Shown: positions 26,339-35,881 of the stretch, piece after piece | Layout of the letters: the number at the start of each line of letters is the position of its first letter | Numbering within the stretch: the first letter of the stretch is position 1 | Source: Kribbella qitaiheensis | GTDB lineage: Bacteria > Actinomycetota > Actinomycetes > Propionibacteriales > Kribbellaceae | Reading direction: 5' to 3' | Assembly (NCBI RefSeq): GCF_014217565.1 | Contig: NZ_CP043661.1 | Span: forward strand, 496,001-560,000 | Length of the DNA: 64,000 nt | The notes under the pieces: model-generated | What the model saw: only the letters and a program-made list of their open reading frames with translations | Told to the model about the DNA's origin: nothing | The model's database searches: none | Made by a program: the position numbers and the translations under genes

Positions 26339-26356
26339 CAGGGTCTCCAGACCCTG
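26339..26356. promoter_or_regulatory. perfect palindrome between usp and adh
   Basis: CAGGGTCT-CC-AGACCCTG is a perfect 8-bp inverted repeat, 30 bases after the usp stop and about 115 bases before the dehydrogenase start. Its core GGGTCTCCAGACCC keeps the GGGNCTNNAGNCCC frame of a DosR box. It could also be a usp terminator hairpin. Nearer the gene, GGTCGAC (26426-26432) pairs with GTCGACC (26460-26466), flanking the ribosome site. Confidence 0.45.
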
Positions 26357-26470
26357 TCCAGCCCGCCGAAGGGCCTGCGCCGGTGGTGTGTTTCGGCTCT
26401 GCCGGGCGCGGGGCCGGGGGAGGAGGGTCGACTTGATGGAACATCCCTGAATCATGGAGGTCGACCGACC

Positions 26471-27520
26471 ATGAAGGCACTTGTTTACAACGGTCCTGGG
26501 CAGCGGAGCTGGCGCGAAGTACCGGATCCGGTGATCCAGGATCCCGAGGACGCGATCGTGCGGGTGGACGCGGTCACGATCTGCGGGACGGATCTGCACA
26601 TCCTGAAGGGCGACGTACCGACCGTCGATCACGGCCGCATCCTCGGCCATGAAGCAGTCGGCACGATCACCGACGTCGGCGCGAGCGTCCGCGGAGTCAC
26701 CCCGGGCGATCGGGTGCTGGTCTCCTGCATCAGCTCTTGCGGAAGGTGCGAGTACTGCCGGCAGGGCAGCTACGGGCAGTGCCTGGGCGGGGGCGGCTGG
26801 ATCCTCGGTCACCTGATCGACGGAACCCAGGCCGAGCAGATACGCATCCCCTTCGCCGACCGGTCGCTGTACAAGCTGCCGGCCAACGTCAGCACGGAGG
26901 ACGCGCTGTTGCTGGCAGATATCCTGCCGACCGCGTACGAGGTGGGCACGCTCAACGGGCAGGTCTCGCCTGGCGACACAGTCGTGATCGTCGGCGCTGG
27001 TCCGATCGGCCTCTCGGCAATCACCACCAGCAAGCTGTTCAGCCCGGCCAACGTCATCGTCGTCGACGCGGCACCGGCCCGGCAGAAGGCGGCGCTGGAG
27101 CATGGCGCGGACCTTGCGTTCGGTCCTGAGGACGACGTCGTGGCGCTGGTCCTGGGACTGACCGGAGGACTCGGAGCCGACGTCGCGATCGAGGCAGTCG
27201 GCGTACCGGCCACGTTCGAGTTGTGTACCCGGGTGGTCCGGCCGGGTGGCCACGTGGCCAACGTCGGCGTCCACGGCGCGTCCGTCACGCTGCACCTGGA
27301 AGACCTGTGGATCAAGAACGTCACCATCACCACCGGCCTGGTCGACACCTCGAGCACACCACGGCTGCTGTCGATGCTGGCTGCCGGACGGCTCGCGATG
27401 CCGGGTCTGATCACCCATCGGTTCGGCCTCGACGAGATGCAGGACGCGTACGACGTGTTCTCACGAGCGGCCGAGACCGGGGCACTGAAGGTCGCGCTGT
27501 TCGGCGATACCGAGCACTGA
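26471..27520 (+). CDS. zinc-dependent alcohol dehydrogenase, MDR family
   Basis: This 349-residue medium-chain dehydrogenase shows catalytic zinc ligands in TICGTDLHI (Cys) and ILGHEAVG (His-Glu). Structural zinc cysteines are in SCGRCEYCRQGSYGQC, and the NAD(P) Rossmann loop is VIVGAGPIGLSAI (about 170-182). It resembles secondary alcohol or butanediol-type dehydrogenases; NADH-linked reduction of aldehydes or ketones would re-oxidise NADH when oxygen is low. ATG follows ATGGAGGTCGACCGACC. It is convergent with phosphoketolase across a strong hairpin. Confidence 0.92.
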   Translation: MKALVYNGPGQRSWREVPDPVIQDPEDAIVRVDAVTICGTDLHILKGDVPTVDHGRILGHEAVGTITDVGASVRGVTPGDRVLVSCISSCGRCEYCRQGSYGQCLGGGGWILGHLIDGTQAEQIRIPFADRSLYKLPANVSTEDALLLADILPTAYEVGTLNGQVSPGDTVVIVGAGPIGLSAITTSKLFSPANVIVVDAAPARQKAALEHGADLAFGPEDDVVALVLGLTGGLGADVAIEAVGVPATFELCTRVVRPGGHVANVGVHGASVTLHLEDLWIKNVTITTGLVDTSSTPRLLSMLAAGRLAMPGLITHRFGLDEMQDAYDVFSRAAETGALKVALFGDTEH

Positions 27521-27606
27521 CCGATGCCGGCGGCAATGGAGTCGGCGGGAATCGACCTGTACTGGCTCCCGTTGGCCGATTCCTGCAGGTTGTTGACGTG
27601 CCGGGA

Positions 27607-27648
27607 ACCACTGACGGGCTGCTGCGGGAACAGCAGCCCGTCAGTGGT
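27607..27648. terminator. strong bidirectional terminator, 18-bp stem
   Basis: A perfect 18-bp inverted repeat (arms 27607-27624 and 27631-27648, loop CGGGAA) lies in the 142-bp gap between the convergent dehydrogenase and phosphoketolase genes. It is the longest perfect hairpin noticed in the window. Confidence 0.85.
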
Positions 27649-27662
27649 CGTCCTGAGGTGGA

Positions 27663-30047
27663 TCAGGTGAGGTTCACGGCGGTGGACCAGTCCCAGTCGC
27701 GGATGTCGGGGAGGTCTTCGCCGTACTCGAGGATGTAGGCGTGGTGCCGGACGCGCTGGTCGGTGAGCCACTGGCGGAAGCCGGCTGCCTGCTGGCCCAG
27801 GCCCGGGACACGGTCGATCACGTCGATGGCCAGGTGGAAGCGGTCGAGGTCGTTGCGGACCACCATGTCGAACGGCGTGGTGGTGGTGCCTTCTTCCTTG
27901 TAACCACGGACGTGGAGGTTGGCGTGGTTGTGCCGGCGGTAGGTCAACCGGTGGATCAGCGAGGGAGAGCCGTGGTACGCGAAGATCACCGGCTTGTCGG
28001 AGGTGAACAGCGCGTCGAACTCGGCGTCCGGCAACCCGTGCGGGTGCTCGGTCGCGGGCTCGAGCCGCATCAGGTCGACCACGTTGACGACTCTGACCTT
28101 CAGCTTCGGCAAGTGCTCGCGCAGCAGGGCTGCTGCTGCCAGTGTCTCCAGGGTCGGTACGTCGCCGGCGCACGCCAGTACGACGTCGGGATCGCCGGCC
28201 TCGTTGCCGGCCCAGCTCCAGATGCCGAGCCCCCGGGCCGTGTGCAGGACGGCCTCGTCCAGGTCGAGCCAGGAGGGACCAGGTTGCTTGCCTGCGACAA
28301 CGACATTGATGTAGCCGCGACTGCGCAGACAATGGTCGGCCGTCGCCAGCAACGTGTTGGTGTCCGGCGGCAGGTAGACGCGGATGACTTCGGCCTTCTT
28401 GTTCACGACGTGGTCGATGAACCCCGGATCCTGGTGCGAGAAGCCGTTGTTGTCCTGTCGCCAGACGTGCGAGGTCAGCAGGTAGTTGAGCGACGGGATC
28501 GCGCGTCGCCACGGCAGCGCCCGGGTGACCTTGAGCCACTTCGCGTGCTGGTTCACCATCGAGTCCACGAGGTGCACGAATGCCTCGTAGCAGGAGAAGA
28601 AGCCGTGCCGGCCGGTCAGCAGATACCCCTCCAGCCAGCCCTGGCAGGTGTGCTCGCTGAGGATCTCCATCACCCGGCCGTCGACGGCGAGATGCTCGTC
28701 GGTCGCCAGCGTCTCGGCATTCCACGCCTTCGAGGTCGCCTCGTACACGGCGTCGAGCCGGTTCGAAGCCGTCTCGTCGGGACCGAACACGCGGAAGTTG
28801 CGATGCTCGTCGTTGGCCCGCAGCACGTCCCGCAGGAACGCGCCGAGCACCCGGGTGGGCTCATCAGGTCCACTGCCAGGGAACGGCACGCCGACCGCGT
28901 ACTCCGCCAGCGAGGGCAGCTCGAGGTCGCGGGTCAGCAGCCCGCCGTTGGCGTGCGGGTTGGATCCCATCCGGCGCACGCCCTCAGGGACCTGGGCAAG
29001 CAGCAGCGGAACCGGCCGGCCTTCCGCGTCGAACAGTTCGCCCGGACGGTAGCTGCGCAGCCACTCCTCCAGCATCGCCAGGTGTTCAGGCGAGGTCCGT
29101 ACGCCGGACAGCGGCACCTGGTGCGATCGCCAGGTCCCCTCCACCGGAACCCCGTCGACCTCGCGCGGTCCGGTCCAGCCTTTCGGCGTACGGACAACGA
29201 TCATCGGCCACGGGCGCCGCGGCGTACCGGGCTCGGCCCGTGCCTCGGACTGGATCGCGGCGATCTCGTCGAGAACCACGTCGAGCGTGGCGGCGAGGGT
29301 CTGATGCACCGGGTCGGGGTCGGAGCCCTCGACGAGGTAAGGCTTGTAGCCGTAGCCCTCGAGCAGACTGGTCAGCTCGTCGTCACCGATCCGGGCCAGG
29401 ATCGCCGGGTTCGCGATCTTGTAGCCGTTCAGGTGCAGGATCGGCAGTACCGCGCCGTCGGTGCGCGGATCCAGGAACTTGTTGGAGTGCCACGATGCCG
29501 CGAGCGGTCCGGTCTCCGCCTCTCCGTCGCCGATCACGCAGGCGACGATCAGGTCCGGGTTGTCCAGTACCGCGCCGAAGGCGTGGCTGAGCGAGTAGCC
29601 CAGCTCTCCACCCTCATGGATCGACCCGGGGAGCTCCGGCGCGACGTGACTGGGAATCCCACCAGGAAAGGAGAATTGGCGGAACAAATGGTCCATTCCG
29701 GCCGCATCGCGGGTGACGTCGGGATAGGTGTCGGTATAGCTGCCCTCGAGCCAGGTGTTCGCGGCGATCGCGGGTCCGCCGTGGCCAGGGCCGATCACGT
29801 ACATCATGTTCAGCTCGTGCTGCCGGATCACCCGGTTGAGGTGGGCGTAGAGCAGGTTCAGTCCGGGCGTCGTACCCCAATGACCGAGCAGTCGTGGCTT
29901 GATATGTGCCGGCTGCAACGGTTCGGTCAGCAAGGCGTTGTGCATCAGGTAGATCTGCCCGACCGACAGGTAGTTGGCAGCTCGCCAATAGGCGTTCACT
30001 GCCTCCATCTCATCGGCTGACAGCGGCTTGTCCAGTACTTGCTGCAT
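27663..30047 (-). CDS. xfp: phosphoketolase (Xfp)
   Basis: This 794-residue thiamine-diphosphate enzyme cleaves xylulose-5-P or fructose-6-P with phosphate into acetyl-phosphate plus glyceraldehyde-3-P or erythrose-4-P. Signatures are [46 protein letters not shown], the ThDP-binding [19 protein letters not shown], and HQDPGF in the transketolase-like middle. Length matches the family (about 790-820). Acetyl-phosphate would feed the pta gene at the end of the window, giving ATP without respiration. Its upstream gap, shared with doxX, holds three DosR-like boxes. Confidence 0.96.
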   Translation of the reverse strand: MQQVLDKPLSADEMEAVNAYWRAANYLSVGQIYLMHNALLTEPLQPAHIKPRLLGHWGTTPGLNLLYAHLNRVIRQHELNMMYVIGPGHGGPAIAANTWLEGSYTDTYPDVTRDAAGMDHLFRQFSFPGGIPSHVAPELPGSIHEGGELGYSLSHAFGAVLDNPDLIVACVIGDGEAETGPLAASWHSNKFLDPRTDGAVLPILHLNGYKIANPAILARIGDDELTSLLEGYGYKPYLVEGSDPDPVHQTLAATLDVVLDEIAAIQSEARAEPGTPRRPWPMIVVRTPKGWTGPREVDGVPVEGTWRSHQVPLSGVRTSPEHLAMLEEWLRSYRPGELFDAEGRPVPLLLAQVPEGVRRMGSNPHANGGLLTRDLELPSLAEYAVGVPFPGSGPDEPTRVLGAFLRDVLRANDEHRNFRVFGPDETASNRLDAVYEATSKAWNAETLATDEHLAVDGRVMEILSEHTCQGWLEGYLLTGRHGFFSCYEAFVHLVDSMVNQHAKWLKVTRALPWRRAIPSLNYLLTSHVWRQDNNGFSHQDPGFIDHVVNKKAEVIRVYLPPDTNTLLATADHCLRSRGYINVVVAGKQPGPSWLDLDEAVLHTARGLGIWSWAGNEAGDPDVVLACAGDVPTLETLAAAALLREHLPKLKVRVVNVVDLMRLEPATEHPHGLPDAEFDALFTSDKPVIFAYHGSPSLIHRLTYRRHNHANLHVRGYKEEGTTTTPFDMVVRNDLDRFHLAIDVIDRVPGLGQQAAGFRQWLTDQRVRHHAYILEYGEDLPDIRDWDWSTAVNLT

Positions 30048-30112
30048 CGTCCCTCCAGGGGCCTGTTGTGCGCAGACTGCCACGGCCCCGCCGACACTTG
30101 ACACCCCTCCCC

Positions 30113-30208
30113 GAACCTTCGGTCCCTTTGCCGCCGAAGAGGGGCCCTTGGTCCTTGCTGTCCCGGGCGGACGGGCCGTTCGGCACCTCGGTAGGGGTCC
30201 AGGGGCCC
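30113..30208. promoter_or_regulatory. three DosR-like boxes in the xfp/doxX divergent promoter
   Basis: Three 14-mers of the same palindromic type occur in the 223-bp gap: GAACCTTCGGTCCC (30113-30126), GGGCCCTTGGTCCT (30142-30155) and GGGTCCAGGGGCCC (30195-30208). The centre-to-centre spacings are 29 and 53 bp. Multiple boxes are typical of strongly induced DosR targets. Confidence 0.65.
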
Positions 30209-30270
30209 TGCCGCTGGGGACGCGACGGCGACAGGCTCAGGGTGTCCGAAACGAATCGAGAGGACCCATC

Positions 30271-30834
30271 ATGACCACCACTCCGCACCGGCCGCAGACC
30301 GCGACCCACTCGGCGCCCACAACTACCCGTGAGCAGGCGAGGACCGTCGGTGTCGCGGCCGGTCGTGCGTTCGCCGTACTACGGATCGCCTTCGGACTCA
30401 CGTTCCTCTGGGCCTTCGTCGACAAGGTCTTCGGCCTTGGCTACGCGACTCCGGCCGGCAAGGGATGGCTGGACGGTGGCGACCCGACCGCCGGGTTCCT
30501 CGGCAAGGGAGCCAAGGGACCGTTCGAGAGCTTCTACCACTCGCTGGTCGGTGACTTCTGGGTCACTCCGCTGTTCATGATCGGCCTCGCGGGTATCGGC
30601 CTGGCGCTGACGCTCGGCATCGGGATGCGCATCGCCGCCGTCGCCGGCACGCTGCTCTACCTGATGATGTGGGCCGCCGCCCTGCCGCCGACGACCAACC
30701 CGGTGATCGACGACCACATCCTCGGCGCCATCACCCTGATCACCCTCGCACTCGTTGCTGCCGGCAACGTCTGGGGCCTCGGCCGAGGCTGGAACAAGGT
30801 CGAGCTCGTGCAGCGCTACCCCTGGCTCCGTTGA
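30271..30834 (+). CDS. DoxX-like membrane protein
   Basis: The 187-residue protein has a Thr-rich N-terminus and four hydrophobic segments, at about 28-50, 92-112, 117-135 and 146-165. The first reads AVLRIAFGLTFLWAFVDKVFGLGY, the DoxX-family entry, and the last contains HILGAITLITLALVAAGNVWGLG. DoxX-like proteins are poorly understood; some associate with thiosulfate:quinone oxidoreductase or redox homeostasis. ATG follows GAGAGGACCCATC. It begins the doxX-usp-acs run and shares boxes with xfp. Confidence 0.82.
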   Translation: MTTTPHRPQTATHSAPTTTREQARTVGVAAGRAFAVLRIAFGLTFLWAFVDKVFGLGYATPAGKGWLDGGDPTAGFLGKGAKGPFESFYHSLVGDFWVTPLFMIGLAGIGLALTLGIGMRIAAVAGTLLYLMMWAAALPPTTNPVIDDHILGAITLITLALVAAGNVWGLGRGWNKVELVQRYPWLR

Positions 30835-30873
30835 TCGCGACTGAGTAATTGACCGAGGAGAGAGGCGAGTCAG

Positions 30874-31800
30874 ATGGGAACCAGGGCAAGGACCGGACCG
30901 GTGGTTGTCGAGGTCGAAGGCACAGTCGAAGGCCTGCGCGTTGTCGACTACGCCTGCGAGGAAGCGATGCGGGCCGGCGTCAGCCTGGTGCTCGCCCGCC
31001 CGTACTCCGCGCAGGCGCCCTTCTCGCCGATGATGCCGCTCTACGCCCCGAGCTCGCCGGCTGACCTGGCCGATGCGGAGCTCCGGGTGGCGGTGGCCCA
31101 CGTGCGACAGCGGGTCGGAGAGTCGTTGCCGGTCACCGCGGTCTCCAGTGCAGGATCGCGGACGGCCGTGCTGTCCCGGCTCGCCCGCAACGCCCGGCTG
31201 CTGGTGGTCGGCCGGGTCGAGGTCCGGGTGCCGTTCCGCTTCTTCACCACGCCGACCGCGGTCGGTCTGGCTGTCCGCGCAGGCTGCCCGGTCGTCGTCG
31301 TACCGAAGACCTGGAAGCCGTCGATGACCGATCGCACCATCGCGGTCGGTGTGGACGGTACCGCGCTGTCCTGGGAGGCCGTCGGTTTCGCCTTCCGTAC
31401 TGCGGCCGAGCGCGAGGCGAGGCTGATCACGCTGCACGCCGAGCAGGTCCTGCTTCGCTGGACACTCACCGATGACGATGGCGGCGACACCTGGGTAGCC
31501 CGGGCCGATCTGACCCTCGCCGAGACCCTCGCGGGGTGGGCCGAGCAATACCCCGAGGTCACCGTGACACGGATGGTGACCGCCGATCCTGTCGTCACCG
31601 CTCTGGCCCGGGAAGGCCGGGCAGTCGGACTGCTCGTGCTGGGAGTGCATGGCGCCGCCTCGTCGGGAACCGATCGCGTGGCGCAGCGGGTGGTCGCGAC
31701 GGCCGACTGTCCGGTCGCGTTGGTCCCACACGAGGTCAGCGATGCCGAGTACGCGGCCCACCAGACCGACGACGAGACTCTCGTCTTCTCTAGCCAGTGA
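30874..31800 (+). CDS. universal stress protein, two divergent UspA domains
   Basis: The 308-residue protein has two Usp-like domains (about 8-150 and 155-295). Both ATP loops are degenerate: the first reads VVGRVEVRVPFRFFTTP and the second VLGVHGAASSGTDRVAQ, neither keeping G-x2-G-x9-G-S/T. It should therefore be of the non-ATP-binding Usp type. It lies 39 bases after doxX and 7 bases before the acyl-CoA synthetase, so the three are probably co-transcribed. Confidence 0.88.
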   Translation: MGTRARTGPVVVEVEGTVEGLRVVDYACEEAMRAGVSLVLARPYSAQAPFSPMMPLYAPSSPADLADAELRVAVAHVRQRVGESLPVTAVSSAGSRTAVLSRLARNARLLVVGRVEVRVPFRFFTTPTAVGLAVRAGCPVVVVPKTWKPSMTDRTIAVGVDGTALSWEAVGFAFRTAAEREARLITLHAEQVLLRWTLTDDDGGDTWVARADLTLAETLAGWAEQYPEVTVTRMVTADPVVTALAREGRAVGLLVLGVHGAASSGTDRVAQRVVATADCPVALVPHEVSDAEYAAHQTDDETLVFSSQ

Positions 31801-31807
31801 GGTGCAC

Positions 31808-34525
31808 ATGTCCGGCAAGTTGAAGGCGCTGACCGGAATCCACCCGGAGACCGCGGTGGCCGGGTGGGACGCGCTTGCTTCCGACGGGTCCGTCGTTCAC
31901 CTGCGGCCTATCCGACCTGACGACGAGTCGACGTTGAAGGAGCTGAACCACCGCTTGTCGGACCGCTCGATCTACCTGCGGTTCTTCGCGATGGATCGGG
32001 TCTCGGCCGATCAGCAGGCGCATCACCTGGCCGAGGCTGACCCGCTGCAAGGGACGGTGGCCCTGGTGGCCGAGCTCAAGGGCGCGGTGGTTGGGGTCGC
32101 CAGCTACGAACCGATGCGCGCCGACGAGGCCGAGATGGCCTTTCTGGTCGACGACGCGGTTCACGGCCGGGGGATCGGCACGCTCCTGCTGGAGCAGCTC
32201 GCGGCCGTCGCCCGTGAGCGCGGCGTACGGCGATTGCATGCCGACACGCTGGCTGACAACGGGCCGATGCTGCGGGTCTTCCTGCAGTCCGGATTCCAGC
32301 AGGTGCGCACGTTCGACAGCGGAGTGGTGGAACTGTCGATGGACACCGCCTACGCCACGCACACGCTGGACAAGATGACGGAGCGGGAACGCGGGGCCGA
32401 GGATCGATCGCTGAAACCGCTGCTCGCACCGGGCAGTGTGGCCGTGATCGGCGCCGGGCGGTCGCCGGGTGGCGTCGGCCACGAGGTGCTGACGAATCTC
32501 ACCCGCGGGGACTTCGCCGGACTGCTGTTCGCGGTGAACCCGAAGGCCGACCGGATCGGGGAGGTCGCTTGCTACCCGTCGATCGCGGCGGTTCCGGGGC
32601 CGGTGGACCTGGCCGTGATCGCGGTTCCGGCCGGCCAGGTGCTGGCCGTGGTCGAGGAGTGCGGGCTGGCCGGTGTGGGCGGTGCCGTGATCCTCAGTTC
32701 CGGATTCTCCGAGCTCGGTGCCGACGGCCGGACCGTACAGGAAGAGCTTCTGCGCGTGGCGCGCCGGCACAGTTTGCGGCTGATCGGGCCGAACTGCCTG
32801 GGTGTCGTCAACACGGCACCCGGCGTACGGCTGAATGCGACGTTCGCCGAGATCCCGCCGCTGTCGGGATCGCTCGCGCTGGCCGCCCAGTCGGGCGCCG
32901 TCGGCATCGCCGTGCTGGATCATGCGAGCAAGGCCGGTCTGGGTATCTCCGAGTTCGTTTCCCTGGGCAACAAGGTAGATGTCAGCGGCAACGATCTGCT
33001 CCTGCACTGGCTGGATGATCCGCGCACGGACGTGATCGGTCTTTACCTCGAGTCGTTCGGCAACCCCCGGAAGTTCGGCCGGCTCGCGCGGCTGGTCGGA
33101 CGGACGAAGCCTGTCCTGGTGGTGAAGGGTGGTAGGTCGGCGGGCGGCCGCCGCGCAGGTGCGTCGCACACCGCCGCCGCAGCGACCCCGGACACCGCGG
33201 TCGATGCGCTGTTCGCGCAGTGCGGCGTACTGCGGATGGAAACACTGGAGGAACTCGTCGATACCGCGCGGGTTCTGTCCGGGCGTCCGTTGCCGCGCGG
33301 CAGGCGGCTGGCGATCGTCGGGAATGCCGGCGGTGCCGGAGTACTGGCCGCTGACGCCGCCGGCGCGCTGAACATCGACGTACCGGAGTTCGGCCCGGCG
33401 ACCTCGGAGGAGCTGCGAGAGCTGACCGGTGCGGTGGGTGCGGCCAATCCGGTTGATCTGGGCGCGGCCGCGACGGCGCTGACGCTGGAGTCCGCGCTTC
33501 GCGTCATCATCGCCGGCGGCGAGGCCGACGCGGTGCTCGTCAACTATGCGGTCACCCGCGCCGGCGATGTCGACGAGGCGTACGCCGCGATTGCGCGCGC
33601 CACCGCCGGAGCGACCGTTCCGGTGCTGGTGAACTGCCTCGGTGCCGCGGATGCCGCCCCACAGGTGGTTCTTCCCGACGGGTCCAAGCTGCCCGTGTTC
33701 CCGTTTCCCGAAGCGGCCGTGCGGGCGCTCGCGCAAGCGATGCGGTACGCCGAATGGCTGTCCCGCCCGTTGGGGATCGAACCTGTTGTCGGCGGAGTCG
33801 ATCTGGGCGATGCCCGACGAGTTGTGCAGCACTATCTTGCCTCGAACCCCGAAGGTGGCTGGCTCGATCCACAGCGAGCCGAGCATCTGATGCTCTGCGC
33901 TGGGATCCCCGTCGTCCCGGCGCTGGCCGTGTCAGGTCTCGAGGCAGCCGTCGACGCGGCGGCGCGGGTGGGTTATCCCGTCGTACTGAAGACCGGGGCA
34001 CCAGACGTCGTACACAAGACGGACGTGGGTGGCGTCCGGCTGGGCATCGCAGACGCCGTCGAACTCGAGCAAGCGTATCGCGAGCAGACCGCAGCACTCG
34101 GCGATCCACGAGTGGTCGTCCAGGCAATGGCTGCCAAGGGGATCGAGTTGGTCGCCGGGCTGGTGCGGGATCCGCTGTTCGGTCCGGTGCTGATGGCCGG
34201 GAGCGGCGGCGTACTGACGGATCTTCTCGCCGACCGTCGGTGGGCGGGTCTGCCGCTGACGGACCTGGATGCGGCGGAGCTGCTGCGTTCATTGCGCTGC
34301 GCACCTTTGCTGGCCGGCTACCGCGGCGCGACCGCCGCCGACGAGCCCGCGGTACTGGATGTACTGCACCGGATCGCCTGGTTGGCAAAGGCCTTGCCGG
34401 AGATCGCGGAACTCGACATCAACCCGCTGATCGCCACCCCGTCCGGAGCCTTCGCCGTCGACGTGAAGCTGCGGCTGACCCCAGCGGCAGTCGAGCCCAA
34501 CTGGCAATCCCGCAACCTGCGCTGA
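31808..34525 (+). CDS. GNAT domain fused to ADP-forming acyl-CoA synthetase (Pat-like)
   Basis: The 905-residue protein has an N-terminal GNAT domain (about 28-195, with VDDAVHGRGIGTLLLEQL as the acetyl-CoA loop). A CoA-binding domain follows (LLAPGSVAVIGAGRSPGGVG, about 205-340), then a succinyl-CoA ligase-like domain (LIGPNCLGVVN) and a C-terminal ATP-grasp domain (GYPVVLKTGAPDVVHKTDVGGV). This resembles Pat-type lysine acetyltransferases, with the GNAT domain at the N-terminus, or ADP-forming acetyl-CoA synthetases that make ATP from acetyl-CoA. The phosphorylated His expected in the ligase half was not located with confidence. ATG follows GAGGTGCAC. The context fits acetate metabolism in energy limitation. 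Confidence 0.88.
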   Translation: MSGKLKALTGIHPETAVAGWDALASDGSVVHLRPIRPDDESTLKELNHRLSDRSIYLRFFAMDRVSADQQAHHLAEADPLQGTVALVAELKGAVVGVASYEPMRADEAEMAFLVDDAVHGRGIGTLLLEQLAAVARERGVRRLHADTLADNGPMLRVFLQSGFQQVRTFDSGVVELSMDTAYATHTLDKMTERERGAEDRSLKPLLAPGSVAVIGAGRSPGGVGHEVLTNLTRGDFAGLLFAVNPKADRIGEVACYPSIAAVPGPVDLAVIAVPAGQVLAVVEECGLAGVGGAVILSSGFSELGADGRTVQEELLRVARRHSLRLIGPNCLGVVNTAPGVRLNATFAEIPPLSGSLALAAQSGAVGIAVLDHASKAGLGISEFVSLGNKVDVSGNDLLLHWLDDPRTDVIGLYLESFGNPRKFGRLARLVGRTKPVLVVKGGRSAGGRRAGASHTAAAATPDTAVDALFAQCGVLRMETLEELVDTARVLSGRPLPRGRRLAIVGNAGGAGVLAADAAGALNIDVPEFGPATSEELRELTGAVGAANPVDLGAAATALTLESALRVIIAGGEADAVLVNYAVTRAGDVDEAYAAIARATAGATVPVLVNCLGAADAAPQVVLPDGSKLPVFPFPEAAVRALAQAMRYAEWLSRPLGIEPVVGGVDLGDARRVVQHYLASNPEGGWLDPQRAEHLMLCAGIPVVPALAVSGLEAAVDAAARVGYPVVLKTGAPDVVHKTDVGGVRLGIADAVELEQAYREQTAALGDPRVVVQAMAAKGIELVAGLVRDPLFGPVLMAGSGGVLTDLLADRRWAGLPLTDLDAAELLRSLRCAPLLAGYRGATAADEPAVLDVLHRIAWLAKALPEIAELDINPLIATPSGAFAVDVKLRLTPAAVEPNWQSRNLR

Positions 34526-34531
34526 AATGGG

Positions 34532-34559
34532 CCCGGCCCGCCGAGGAGGCAGGGCCGGG
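34532..34559. terminator. hairpin between acyl-CoA synthetase and usp
   Basis: Arms CCCGGCCC and GGGCCGGG with a 12-base loop, followed by GTCTTT, lie in the 39-bp gap between convergent gene ends. Confidence 0.6.
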
Positions 34560-34564
34560 GTCTT

Positions 34565-35398
34565 TCACGGCTCCTGGTGGACGATCGCCAGCGGACAACG
34601 CGTGTGGTGCAGCAGGCCGCGAGACACCGAGCCCAGCCGCAAGGGCGTGAAGTGCGATCGCTCAACGCCGCCCACGACCATCAGGTCGGCGTATTCGGAA
34701 TGCTGTGCGAGCACCTCCACCGGATGCCCGGGGCGGAAGTTGCTCCGGAACACGACCTCCGGGTATTTCTCGGGCCAGCCGGCCAGCGCCTCACGCAGGA
34801 CCCGTTGCGCGTCCTGGTGCCACGGTGCGCGCTCCGGATTCGCCCGCAGCCCGAGCGGCAACTGTGGGCCGGGGTCGGAGGGAACATGGACGAGCACCAG
34901 TTCGGCGTCCCGCTCGGCGGCGGCCTCGAAGGCGAATCCCAGCGCGCTCTGGCCGGAAGGCGAGCCGTCCACTCCGACGACGATCAGTCCCTCCTCGCTG
35001 CGATCCGGCTGCCAGCTGTCCGGTACGACGACCAGCGAGGTACGAGCGAGCGCAGTACAGATCTGTGAGGTGGACCAGGCCGTGAGCTCGGCGAAACCAC
35101 CGCCGTCGCGCCGGCCGATCACGAGCAGTCGCGCCTCGCGAGACTCCTCGAGAAGAATTTCCGCGGGACGCCCTGACCGGCTCTCCAGCTGACCGTCGGT
35201 GCAGCCCAACCGGGCCAGCTCGGCGGTGGCCTCGTCGTGCATCAGCGTGTCGTCGGAGCCGGGCTGCTCGATCACGTGGATTGCCTTGAGCAACCAGTTG
35301 CGCCGCGCGGCCTGATCGGCGGCCCAGTCGAGCGCCAGCAGGCCGGCCCGGGATCCGTCGACACCGGCAACCAGGAACGGGCGGGATTGTGTGGGCAC
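34565..35398 (-). CDS. universal stress protein, two UspA domains
   Basis: This 277-residue tandem Usp protein has domain one from FLVAGVDGSRAGLLALDWAA and domain two from LIVVGVDGSPSGQSALGFAF. The ATP loops are partial: GRRDGGGFAELTAWSTS in the first and GGVERSHFTPLRLGSVS in the second. GTG 35398 was chosen over GTG 35407 because GAGGAGG lies eight bases before it. It follows the deleted nitroreductase gene on the same strand with a gap of about 25 bases and may share its promoter and box at 35854. Confidence 0.88.
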   Translation of the reverse strand: MPTQSRPFLVAGVDGSRAGLLALDWAADQAARRNWLLKAIHVIEQPGSDDTLMHDEATAELARLGCTDGQLESRSGRPAEILLEESREARLLVIGRRDGGGFAELTAWSTSQICTALARTSLVVVPDSWQPDRSEEGLIVVGVDGSPSGQSALGFAFEAAAERDAELVLVHVPSDPGPQLPLGLRANPERAPWHQDAQRVLREALAGWPEKYPEVVFRSNFRPGHPVEVLAQHSEYADLMVVGGVERSHFTPLRLGSVSRGLLHHTRCPLAIVHQEP

Positions 35399-35422
35399 GA
35401 CAGGCACCTCCTCGAATCAGTA

Positions 35423-35776
35423 CTAGCGGACGAAGGTCTCGACGGGGCGCCGGGGAGTTGTCGCCTTCACGGTGCTGTAGCCGAAGCGGGTCACCATCTG
35501 GGCGAAGCCGGGGATCCCGGTGGCGCGCTGAACCGCGCATCGCAGGTCGTCGAATTCGAGCGGCTGGTTGAGGAAGGACGCCTTGAAACCTTCGCGGGTC
35601 GCGGTGAGCAGGACGTGTTGCAGGGCGAGGCCCGCGGTCAACTGATCGGCCGCGCGATCCATCGCGCGGCCGTTCACCTCGAGGCGCAAGGGCTGCGTGT
35701 TGTGCATGCTCGGCGCCGCCACGGCCGCACTGAGTAGTACGTCGATCTGCTTCATCGACAGCTGGTCGTCATGCAT
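35423..35776 (-). pseudogene. internally deleted Acg-like nitroreductase
   Basis: The 117-residue frame joins the N-terminal 38 residues of the family (QIDVLLSAAVAAPSMHNTQP) directly to the last about 77 (AADQLTAGLALQHVLLTATR, ASFLNQPLEFDDLR, TTPRRPVETFV). The intact relative at 48814-49794 is 326 residues and has about 210 residues between these parts, including most of the flavin fold. The frame stayed open through the deletion, so a short protein could be made, but a working flavin site is unlikely. A perfect 24-bp palindrome (35648-35671) sits exactly at the joint. RBS GAGGAGGGCC precedes the ATG. Confidence 0.82.
35648..35671. repeat. perfect palindrome at a deletion joint
   Basis: Two 11-base arms (GGCCGCGCGAT and its complement) with a 2-base spacer lie exactly where the nitroreductase N-terminal and C-terminal parts meet. 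Such palindromes can form hairpins that promote replication-slippage deletion. Confidence 0.75.
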
Positions 35777-35853
35777 CAGGCCCTCCTCGGACTGCCCGGA
35801 CGGCCACTCGCTGCCCGTGTTCCCAGCCTGTCGCGCCGAGCGGCCGGGCACAG

Positions 35854-35867
35854 CAGGCATCAGTCCT
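35854..35867. promoter_or_regulatory. variant DosR-like box before the deleted nitroreductase
   Basis: CAGGCATCAGTCCT (minus strand AGGACTGATGCCTG) lies 78 bases before the ATG at 35776. An almost identical element, CAGGCATGGGTCCT, lies at exactly the same distance before the intact paralogue at 49794. The conserved position supports function. Confidence 0.55.
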
Positions 35868-35881
35868 GAAGGAGGGGGACC

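Noticed and set aside
31790..33886. Long open frame on the minus strand opposite the acyl-CoA synthetase
   Set aside because: It is a high-GC shadow: the plus strand has clear domain motifs and the antisense product is Arg/Gln/His-rich with no family features.
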